Source: Kineosporia sp. NBRC 101731
GTDB taxonomy: Bacteria > Actinomycetota > Actinomycetes > Actinomycetales > Kineosporiaceae
Reading direction: 5' to 3'
Length of the DNA: 64,000 nt
Assembly: GCF_030269305.1 (NCBI RefSeq)
Contig: NZ_BSTC01000006.1
Location: 186,001-250,000 of the forward strand
Numbering within the stretch: position 1 is the stretch's first letter; the number at the start of each line of letters is the position of its first letter. Of this stretch, positions 1 to 6,270 are shown piece after piece. A program made the position numbers and the translations under genes. The notes under the pieces are model-generated. The model was not told where the DNA came from, ran no database searches, and saw nothing but the letters and a program-made list of their open reading frames with translations.

Positions 1-557
1 AGTTCTGGTGTCAGTAGGACGTCGATGACGGCGTGGACGCGGGTGGTCGTGCTGGTGTTGCGGACGGAGTGCTCGCGGGAGAAGTCGCCGTACCAAAAGG
101 TTCCCGGCTGCCAGCAGTGCTCGACTCCGTCGAGCGTCAGCACCGCTTCGGGTGTCGTGACGATAGGGATGTGCAGGCGCATGAATCCTCGGTCGAGCTG
201 GTACTTCAGATCGCGGTGCGGGGCGATGACGGCTCCCGGTCCCAGGGCCATCAGTCGTGCTGCGTTGCGTGGAGAGGGAATTGATTCCAGCACCTGCGCC
301 AGGTACGGCAACTGTCCGAGCCAGAAGGTCGGCGCGAACGGTTCGCAGCCGGGTCCGCCTGGGTCGGTGCGCTCGGAGTCGCCGCCCGGGCTGTGCAGCG
401 GCAGGATGCGCCAGTCGATGGCGGCCGGTTTGCTGATTCCGTGGACGGTGTGCGAACGCTGAAGGTCCCACGTGTGGCCGGTGACGCCCGAGAGTTCGTC
501 CTGCAGACGGCGTGCATCGAGATCGAGAGTCAGCCGGGTCGCGGCGTAGGTACTCAT
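1..557 (-). CDS. Aspartyl/asparaginyl beta-hydroxylase-fold protein (partial, 3' end outside window)
   Basis: About 185 residues are visible; the reading frame runs off the left edge without a stop. The start is ATG at 557, with AGGAGG 5-6 bases upstream. The protein has the Fe(II)/2-oxoglutarate-type layout of the Asp/Asn beta-hydroxylase family (PF05118-like): a HRD (HxD) motif in IAPHRDLKYQ, the strand LHIPIVT, and a distal His in FSREHSVRN. It starts 24 bases after the ATP-grasp gene stop, so it is probably co-transcribed with that gene, the P450 and the MSYDH mini-gene. Inference: the central Asp of MSYDH is an attractive substrate for beta-hydroxylation. Family assignment is from motif recognition; the substrate is not shown by the sequence. 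Confidence 0.75.
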   Translation of the reverse strand, partial: MSTYAATRLTLDLDARRLQDELSGVTGHTWDLQRSHTVHGISKPAAIDWRILPLHSPGGDSERTDPGGPGCEPFAPTFWLGQLPYLAQVLESIPSPRNAARLMALGPGAVIAPHRDLKYQLDRGFMRLHIPIVTTPEAVLTLDGVEHCWQPGTFWYGDFSREHSVRNTSTTTRVHAVIDVLLTPE

Positions 558-581
558 GAATCCTCCTGATCTGAAGAGGGT

Positions 582-1991
582 TTACGACGAGAAGTTCAGC
601 ACAGTGGTTCCCACGTGCTGGCTGGGGTCGATCGCGTCGGCGGGGATCGCTGCGAAGCGTTCGTCGAGGCGCCCGAAGGACTCCTCGTAGCCGACGGCAG
701 GGTCGTAGGCGATGCAGAAGACGAACTGCACCGGCGCTCCTGGTGTCAGCGGAATGGCCGGCATGGACACGATCACTCCGGACCGGGTCACGTCGTCGTA
801 GCGCAGATCCAGGTCGTCCAGCGCAGTCAGGAACGTGTCGAAGCTGGGGACCACCCACGTGGGCGGGACGTGATACTCCACGACGCTGCGCCGAGGCTCG
901 GCGTTCACGTCAACGATCTGGTGGGCGATCGTCTGGTAGATGTGCAGCGACCCGGAGACCTGGGCGTTGACCTCGGTGAACACCACCTGGCCGTCGGGCA
1001 GCACCAGCGCATCGGCGCTGAGGTACCCGCGGTAGCCGAAGGCGCGGTACGCCTCGGCCAGGCGAGCGCCGCCGTCCAAGAGTGCGGTTCGGGTCTGCTC
1101 GGGCACGTCGGGAGACAGCGGCACGACCTGATGGCTCAGGCGGCGGGCCACGTAGATCAGGTGCCCTGTCTCTGTCGGGTGAGTGCCGTCGTCGGAGGCG
1201 TAGTGCTCGGAGTAGACCGCGGATGCGTTCACCGCGAACTCCTCGATGACCACGGGCCAGCGGCCGTTGGTGCTGGCCCAACTCCATCGCTCGCGCCAGT
1301 ACGCTTCGACACCGCTCGTTCCGGGCGCTAGATGGTGAAGGTGGCGTGCGCCGACGTGGTCCACGAGCAGGCGCGGGTCGCGGACCAGCAACTGGTTGCC
1401 GACGCCGGCGCCGTTGTGTGCCTGCTTCACCATGACGGCGCGATCGCCCGACCGTTCCAGCAGTGCGTTCGTGGCGGCCACGGCTTCGACCTGGCTTCGG
1501 CAGACCCGGCCGACGGGGATCCGGACTCCAGCTGCGGCGGCCAGTGCTCGAAAGTTGGCCTTGTTGTTGCCGAGCTCGCCTCCTCCCTGAGCGAAGAAGG
1601 CAGCGCCGGGAAACTGGGCGCTGATACCGATCGCGTCAGCGAACCGCGCTACCGATGCCGACGGCCACAGAGCAAAGATCTCGTCGACTGTCGCCGTTCC
1701 CGATGGCCCCAGCGTGGCCCGGACCTCTGCTATTAGATCGGGGTTTTCGAGAGACATCGGATCGAGGACCTTGTTGCCCCAAGTTCCAGCAGGAGCGACG
1801 ATGATGGTCAGTTCAGCACGAGGAACGCCGGTATGGACGAGGGCGTACTCGAGGAAACCGGCGTCAGGCTGGCAGCACAGCAGGATCAGGTCTCCCGGGT
1901 GAGCGAACCAGAGGACGCGTTGGGTCCAGGCCCTCATGTCCGTGCGTTCGCGGATCGACGGGTCGATGTGGTTGCCGATCAGGATTCTCAT
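582..1991 (-). CDS. PGM1-like ATP-grasp peptide ligase with pre-ATP-grasp domain
   Basis: The 469-residue protein has an N-terminal Rossmann-like pre-ATP-grasp part (about 1-140) followed by an ATP-grasp fold. Seen in the sequence: the nucleotide-binding Lys in VMVKQAHNGAGVGN, the hinge segment VVIEEF, and the metal-binding E-x-N in FTEVNAQVSGS. This layout resembles the peptide ligase PGM1 of pheganomycin biosynthesis, which joins an amino-acid-like cap to the N-terminus of a ribosomal peptide. The gene lies 38 bases downstream of the P450 and 24 bases upstream of the hydroxylase-like gene, all on one strand. Inference: it extends or caps the P450-crosslinked peptide made from MSYDH. An amino-acid ligase acting on another substrate is the main alternative. 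Confidence 0.8.
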   Translation of the reverse strand: MRILIGNHIDPSIRERTDMRAWTQRVLWFAHPGDLILLCCQPDAGFLEYALVHTGVPRAELTIIVAPAGTWGNKVLDPMSLENPDLIAEVRATLGPSGTATVDEIFALWPSASVARFADAIGISAQFPGAAFFAQGGGELGNNKANFRALAAAAGVRIPVGRVCRSQVEAVAATNALLERSGDRAVMVKQAHNGAGVGNQLLVRDPRLLVDHVGARHLHHLAPGTSGVEAYWRERWSWASTNGRWPVVIEEFAVNASAVYSEHYASDDGTHPTETGHLIYVARRLSHQVVPLSPDVPEQTRTALLDGGARLAEAYRAFGYRGYLSADALVLPDGQVVFTEVNAQVSGSLHIYQTIAHQIVDVNAEPRRSVVEYHVPPTWVVPSFDTFLTALDDLDLRYDDVTRSGVIVSMPAIPLTPGAPVQFVFCIAYDPAVGYEESFGRLDERFAAIPADAIDPSQHVGTTVLNFSS

Positions 1992-2029
1992 GGAGTCCCC
2001 AATAGCGCTGAAATCGATTCGAATTGAGA

Positions 2030-3193
2030 TCAGATGCGGAGTGCTGCCGGTAGGACGTCGAAGGCTCGCATCGTTGCTGTTGGACGCCGCTTCCCTGTGC
2101 TCACCGGCTCCAAATGGGCTGGATGGTCAGCGAGGGCAGAGATCAGCGCGCGCAATCCCGCGGCAGCGGCGGTCGTCCCGATACAGGCGTGGGTTCCCCA
2201 GCCGTACCCGAGGTGAGGATTCGGGGAGCGCTCAGGAAGGATACGGTCCGGCTCCGCGAAGGCATCCGGGTCGCGATTGGCCGCGACGAACAACGGAATA
2301 ATCTTCTGCCCTGGCGTGATCTGAACTCCACTGATGCGGGCAGAAACCAGCGCGACGCGAGTCGTTCCCTGCACTGGACCGTCGAACCGGACCAGTTCGT
2401 CAACGGCGGTGCCCAAGAGACCACCTTCTCGAAGCCCTTCCAGGATCTCAGGGTGAGCGAGAAGGACCCCGATGGAGTTGCCGATGGCCGCGGACATGGT
2501 GCTGTATCCACCCTGGAACATCACGCGGGCAGTGTTTTTCACGTACAGCTGGACGAGTTCTTTGTCATCGCTGGTCGCTCGACGAACCTGGGCCAGGAGC
2601 CCCGTACCTCGCTGCCCGGCGTACCAGCCATCGACCAGGTCGCTCAGTTCCTGGCGGGCCTTCCGCCCTGGCTCGATCAGAGCGGGGTTCAGTCCGCCGT
2701 CCATGCTGCGCATGATGGCGTCCGAAATCTCTGCGAACTCTTGGTACGGAGGGGTCTGCACCCCCAGTAGATCTCCCATCAACGACAGGGACAGGGGCAC
2801 CGCGAGCTCCGCGATGACGTCGAACTCGTCCCTGTCCGTGAGCTCGTCCAATCGCTGCTTGGCGAACCGGCGCGTGCGCTCCTCCATCGCCGACAAGGGC
2901 TGGGCGTGCAGGGCATTCATGAAAAGCGATCGGATGTAACCCTGCTCGGGAGGGTCGAGGGTCTGGACGCTCTGGCTTTCGGCCGGGACGTCTCGTCCGT
3001 TGCGACGCGGGTCGCGGGCGAAGGTCTGATGATCGCGAAGGACCCGGACGCAATCCGCGTACCGTGTCAGCACCCAAGACTGCATTCCCTCATGCCAGAA
3101 GACCGGAGTTTCGCGTCGCAGGTCGCTCAGGAGCGGGTAGGGGTTCGCCAAGGTGCTGGCGTCCAGCGGGTTGTACCGATCAACGACAAGCAC
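2030..3193 (-). CDS. Cytochrome P450, candidate biarylitide-type peptide cross-linking enzyme
   Basis: The chosen GTG start at 3193 sits behind GGGGAGG and gives 387 residues beginning VLVVDRYNPLD; the frame is open further upstream, but that part overlaps the MSYDH mini-gene and its leader. P450 signatures are the ExxR in DELVR and the heme-ligand loop GYGWGTHACIG. The I-helix reads QGGYSTMSAA, so the usual acidic residue of the acid-alcohol pair is replaced by Ser. The gene begins 83 bases after the stop of an 18-base gene encoding MSYDH, which is the layout of biarylitide loci, where a P450 joins the Tyr and His or Trp side chains of a pentapeptide M-x-Y-x-H/W. P450 assignment is secure; the peptide-cross-linking role rests on context. 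Confidence 0.88.
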   Translation of the reverse strand: MLVVDRYNPLDASTLANPYPLLSDLRRETPVFWHEGMQSWVLTRYADCVRVLRDHQTFARDPRRNGRDVPAESQSVQTLDPPEQGYIRSLFMNALHAQPLSAMEERTRRFAKQRLDELTDRDEFDVIAELAVPLSLSLMGDLLGVQTPPYQEFAEISDAIMRSMDGGLNPALIEPGRKARQELSDLVDGWYAGQRGTGLLAQVRRATSDDKELVQLYVKNTARVMFQGGYSTMSAAIGNSIGVLLAHPEILEGLREGGLLGTAVDELVRFDGPVQGTTRVALVSARISGVQITPGQKIIPLFVAANRDPDAFAEPDRILPERSPNPHLGYGWGTHACIGTTAAAAGLRALISALADHPAHLEPVSTGKRRPTATMRAFDVLPAALRI

Positions 3194-3276
3194 GGCTCGC
3201 CTCCCCGTGGATTTGGCTGATGTGGGCGGGGTTTCGCCCGGCCCGGAGATTGAGGCGCTCCGGGCCGGCCGCAGAA

Positions 3277-3294
3277 TCAGTGGTCGTAGGACAT
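3277..3294 (-). CDS. MSYDH pentapeptide mini-gene, candidate biarylitide-like RiPP precursor
   Basis: Six codons, ATG TCC TAC GAC CAC TGA, encode Met-Ser-Tyr-Asp-His. The start is preceded by GGAGGAGG at a 6-base spacing, the best Shine-Dalgarno in the locus, and the P450 gene follows after 83 bases. Known biarylitide precursors such as MRYYH have the pattern M-x-Y-x-H/W and lie directly before a P450 that cross-links positions 3 and 5; MSYDH fits that pattern. Its Asp at position 4 is unusual, and an Asp-hydroxylase-fold gene lies in the same run. A chance short frame is the alternative, but the strong ribosome site, the motif and the P450 agree with each other. Confidence 0.8.
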   Translation of the reverse strand: MSYDH

Positions 3295-3300
3295 CACGAA

Positions 3301-3309
3301 CCTCCTCCC
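3301..3309 (-). promoter_or_regulatory. Strong ribosome binding site of the MSYDH mini-gene
   Basis: On the minus strand this reads GGGAGGAGG, ending 6 bases before the ATG of MSYDH. A near-complete anti-16S complement in front of a five-residue frame is the main sign that the mini-gene is translated. The long in-frame extension of the P450 reading frame also crosses here, so this site decides between starts: it serves MSYDH, while the P450 has its own GGGGAGG before 3193. Confidence 0.75.
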
Positions 3310-3350
3310 GTCGAAGCAGAATCCTGAGGCGAGCGGCGGTCGAACCGGAC

Positions 3351-3397
3351 ACGAACTCGGCTCCGACGACAGCCTCACCAATCAGAGCCGAGTTCGT
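3351..3397. repeat. Perfect 13-base inverted repeat upstream of MSYDH
   Basis: Arms ACGAACTCGGCTC (3351-3363) and GAGCCGAGTTCGT (3385-3397) are exact complements around a 21-base loop. No T-run follows on either strand, so a simple terminator is unlikely. It lies about 55 bases upstream of the MSYDH start, where a leader hairpin or an operator for a dimeric regulator would be expected. Confidence 0.6.
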
Positions 3398-3483
3398 TTG
3401 CGTACCGGTGGCCGAGGAGGGATTCGGCCTCCGGCGACCTCATTGAGAATGCCTGAGAAGGCAGGGACGACGAACCTCGCCGA

Positions 3484-3514
3484 GGGACGTTTCGGGGACG
3501 TCCCGGAACGTCCC
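3484..3514. repeat. Nested palindromes with three ACGT cores, downstream of the HAD gene
   Basis: GGGACGTTTC (3484-3493) pairs with GGAACGTCCC (3505-3514) with one mismatch and encloses the perfect palindrome GGGACGTCCC (3495-3504). The cluster begins just past the HAD gene stop and about 190 bases before MSYDH. It could be a terminator for the HAD transcript or a multi-site operator for the RiPP operon; there is no clear T-run. Confidence 0.45.
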
Positions 3515-3522
3515 CCGGGTTC

Positions 3523-4212
3523 TCAGTGGCTGAGCGAGTGCAGGTAGTCGATCAAGCTGGAACCTTCCCGGAGGTCGCTGAGCACCAAGGGTGCGCCGGC
3601 CGAACGGAGCGTTTCAGCGCTGTCCACGCCGGTCGCGACGGCGATGACGTGAGCCCCAGCATCCTTCGCCGCCTGCACATCACGAGGAGTGTCTCCAATG
3701 AGCACGACCGGCGTAGCGAGGGGCAAGCCGTGATGCTGGTGGACCCGTCTCCTCGCAACCTCGACCAGCGCCCCGCGATCTTCGGAATGCTCGCCGTAGG
3801 CCCCGCACTCCAGGTCCAGCAGGCCATCGAGCCCGAAGGCCCGAACCTTGACCAGGGCGTTGGCTGCGATGTTGCCCGTCAGGACGGACGAAACGAAGTT
3901 CCGTTCCGCAGCCGCGAGCATGAGGACGTCTCGAACACCGGGAAGTACTTCGCCCCTGCGAGCCAGCTCGGCTTCCATGCCGGCCCCAGCAGCCTTCAGG
4001 GCAGGAGCCACGACGTTCCAGCCCGGAGGCTCAAGGCCGTGGTCGAGGAACATCTGTCGGCAGATGAGCCTGTCGGTTCGCCCCTCCGTCCGTGCACGGT
4101 GAAGAGGTGGTCGGCCGGTGAGGCGGGTGAAGGCATCGGCGTAGATCTGCTTGCTCACGCCGTTGTTCTCGATCAGCGTGTGGTCGATGTCCCAGAGCAC
4201 GATGAGCGGCAC
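3523..4212 (-). CDS. HAD-family hydrolase (phosphoglycolate phosphatase-like)
   Basis: The 229-residue protein has the HAD motifs in order: DIDHTL near the N-terminus (nucleophile and acid Asp), LTGN (motif II Thr), and GDTPRD (motif IV acids). A helical cap domain lies between about residues 15 and 100. The start is GTG. It is divergent from the DUF5919-type regulator at 4311, with about 98 bases between them, and lies upstream of the MSYDH operon on the same strand. HAD phosphatases act on small phosphorylated metabolites; the substrate cannot be read from the sequence. Together with the Nudix and HD genes it forms a small nucleotide/phosphate-hydrolase neighbourhood. Confidence 0.88.
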   Translation of the reverse strand: MPLIVLWDIDHTLIENNGVSKQIYADAFTRLTGRPPLHRARTEGRTDRLICRQMFLDHGLEPPGWNVVAPALKAAGAGMEAELARRGEVLPGVRDVLMLAAAERNFVSSVLTGNIAANALVKVRAFGLDGLLDLECGAYGEHSEDRGALVEVARRRVHQHHGLPLATPVVLIGDTPRDVQAAKDAGAHVIAVATGVDSAETLRSAGAPLVLSDLREGSSLIDYLHSLSH

Positions 4213-4310
4213 GCTGCCCCAGCGTAGGACGCCAGGGGGCGAAGGCAGAGTGCACCATGGTTGAAATGCGCTCTTGCGCCCGATACCAGACCTCGGGTTT
4301 GCTGTGCTGA

Positions 4311-5060
4311 GTGAACGAGCGATTGCGTTCCGCTCTGGTGCAGCGGGGGCTGACCGTGGCAGAAGTCGCGGCCGAGTGCGGCGTCGATCCCAAGACCGCC
4401 AGCCGATGGGTCAGCGGACGTGTGCCCCAACGACGGCACCGCTGGAGCATCGCTCATCTGCTCGGCCTGGACGAGGAGCACCTCTGGCCCGAAGCACCGG
4501 ACAACGCGGCAGGAGCCTCCACCGCGACGAGCGAGATCGTGGCCGCCTTCGCCAACCGCGCCAGCGTTCCACGTGACCTGTGGCTGGAGCTGCTGCGAGG
4601 GGCCTCGAAGCACATCGACGTGCTGGTCTTCTCCGGCACCTTCTTCGCCCAGACCAACCCGCACATCGCCCGCATGCTGCAGGAACGCGCCGAGGCCGGT
4701 GCCCGCATCCGGCTGTGCTTCGGAGACCCGGAGGGCCAGGCCGTCCGACTGAGGGGCGAGGAAGAGGGAATCGGTGAGAGCCTGGCCGCCAAGATCCGCG
4801 CCTCGCTGACGTACTACCGAACGCTCGTCGGTCGTCCCGGCTGCGAGGTTCACCTCCACGACACCACGCTGTACAACTCGCTCTTCCGGTACGACGACCA
4901 ACTCCTGGTCAACCCGCACATCTGGGGGCAGCCCGCCAGCGCCAACCCGCTGTTCCAGCTGAGACGGAACGACGGCACCGACGCCGAATGGTTCGACCGG
5001 TACGAGCAGAGCTTCGACGCCATCTGGAGCACCACGCGTCCCTGGGCGCCCGAGAAGTAG
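4311..5060 (+). CDS. XRE-type HTH regulator with C-terminal DUF5919/PLD-like domain
   Basis: The GTG start gives 249 residues. Residues 1-60 are a helix-turn-helix of the XRE/Cro kind (LTVAEVAAECGVDPKTASRW). Residues about 90-245 form a DUF5919-like domain common in actinobacterial regulators, with segments such as LLRGASKHIDVLVFSGTFF and VHLHDTTLYNSLFRYDD that resemble phospholipase-D folds. The Nudix gene starts 10 bases after its stop, so the two are an operon. It is divergent from the HAD gene and probably controls these hydrolase genes. The ligand of the C-terminal domain is unknown. Confidence 0.8.
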   Translation: MNERLRSALVQRGLTVAEVAAECGVDPKTASRWVSGRVPQRRHRWSIAHLLGLDEEHLWPEAPDNAAGASTATSEIVAAFANRASVPRDLWLELLRGASKHIDVLVFSGTFFAQTNPHIARMLQERAEAGARIRLCFGDPEGQAVRLRGEEEGIGESLAAKIRASLTYYRTLVGRPGCEVHLHDTTLYNSLFRYDDQLLVNPHIWGQPASANPLFQLRRNDGTDAEWFDRYEQSFDAIWSTTRPWAPEK

Positions 5061-5070
5061 GAGCACCATC

Positions 5071-5538
5071 ATGGGCAGGACCGAGTACTACTACGACAAC
5101 ACCGCCCCCAAGGCCAACTCCCTGGTGCCGGCCAGCAACCTGCTCGTCGTCAACGAAGCCGGCGAGATCCTCCTGCAGCGACGCCGCGACACCGGCCAGT
5201 GGGCGCTCCCCGGTGGCGCGCAGGACATCGGCGAGAGCGCGGCCCAGTGCGCGGTGCGCGAGTGCGAGGAAGAGACCGGCATCATCGCCGAGGTGACCGG
5301 CTTCCTCGGGGTCTACTCCAACCCGTCCCACATCGTCGCCTACACCGACGGCGAAGTCCGCCAGCAGTTCGAGGTCGCCTACATCGGCCGCCCGATCGGC
5401 GGCGAGCCCACCATCAACGACGAAGCCGACGGCGTGCGCTGGGTCAACCCCGAGAACCTGACCGACCTCGACATCCACCCGAGCATGCACGAGCAGATCG
5501 GCCACTACCTGGCCGGCACCTACCCCTACCTCGGGTAA
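5071..5538 (+). CDS. Nudix hydrolase
   Basis: The 155-residue protein carries the full Nudix box: GG, then REC-EEETGI, with the GGAQDIGE start and the metal-binding glutamates of ECEEETG. The length is that of a single-domain Nudix enzyme, which hydrolyses nucleoside diphosphates linked to another group. The gene follows the HTH regulator by 10 bases. Its stop is 4 bases from the stop of the convergent HD-domain gene. The substrate is not predictable; NTP clean-up or ADP-sugar hydrolysis are usual family roles. Confidence 0.92.
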   Translation: MGRTEYYYDNTAPKANSLVPASNLLVVNEAGEILLQRRRDTGQWALPGGAQDIGESAAQCAVRECEEETGIIAEVTGFLGVYSNPSHIVAYTDGEVRQQFEVAYIGRPIGGEPTINDEADGVRWVNPENLTDLDIHPSMHEQIGHYLAGTYPYLG

Positions 5539-5542
5539 GGCC

Positions 5543-6106
5543 TCAGAGCACGACGCCCGCGGTTGCGGCGGCCGTCCGGATCCGATCCACACTGGCATGG
5601 ATCTCCGGCGCGGCCCGGCGGATGAACCGGCCGACGATGCTCTCCTGCCCGTAGCGGGACAAGATCTCGTCAACCCGCTCCTCAGTGCTGGTGGGCAGGC
5701 CGTCGGGCGTGGTGGTCATGTCGCAGAACACCAGCGCGTCCACCAGCAACGGCTGGTCGACGAGCGGGAACTCGGAACTGAGCACATCACGCAGGCCACG
5801 CTCCTCGGCCTCGAGGAGCGCGTAGGAATGGTTCGCCACAAGACGAACAACCAGCTCATCGACTCCATTTGACTGAAGGAACCGGGCCCCGTCGAGCGGA
5901 TGAAAGCCGGTGGCTACAAGGTTCGGTGTGTACCCGATGTCGTGCAGCACCGCTGCAGCTTCAAGAACATCGGCCCGATCTTGCAGCAGGGGTCCCAACT
6001 GCTGCGCCCGGTCGGCAACTCCCAACGAGTGAGCCCAGCGACGCGGAAGCACTTCTCCTAGCTGACTTTCCGCAAGTGACCGGGCGCTGGCCACCGTGGT
6101 CATCAT
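5543..6106 (-). CDS. HD-domain phosphohydrolase
   Basis: The 187-residue protein has the metal-binding HD pattern: a first His in RRWAHSLGVADRA, the HD pair in AAVLHDIGY, a following His in ANHSYALL, and a distal Asp in LVFCDMTT. Small proteins of this type hydrolyse nucleotides or phosphoesters. Translation starts at the tandem ATG ATG behind GGAGGGG. The gene converges with the Nudix gene and is divergent from the defence operon at 6271. Specific function unknown. Confidence 0.85.
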   Translation of the reverse strand: MMTTVASARSLAESQLGEVLPRRWAHSLGVADRAQQLGPLLQDRADVLEAAAVLHDIGYTPNLVATGFHPLDGARFLQSNGVDELVVRLVANHSYALLEAEERGLRDVLSSEFPLVDQPLLVDALVFCDMTTTPDGLPTSTEERVDEILSRYGQESIVGRFIRRAAPEIHASVDRIRTAAATAGVVL

Positions 6107-6270
6107 GAAGATCCCCTCCCGATCCTACCGAACTGCGGGTATAGGCGATCAGTCTTCGGTACCCGAGAGGATCTATGTACGATTCTCACTCAATGTCAGG
6201 CATATAGTACCGGGAGCTACCACCCAGGCGAATATGTCGACCCGAGCATCACTTCTCATCGCGGGATGGA

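Noticed and set aside
2038-3352. Longer P450 start upstream of 3193
   Set aside because: It would overlap the MSYDH gene and its leader, encodes no conserved P450 residues and has no ribosome site, whereas GTG 3193 has GGGGAGG.
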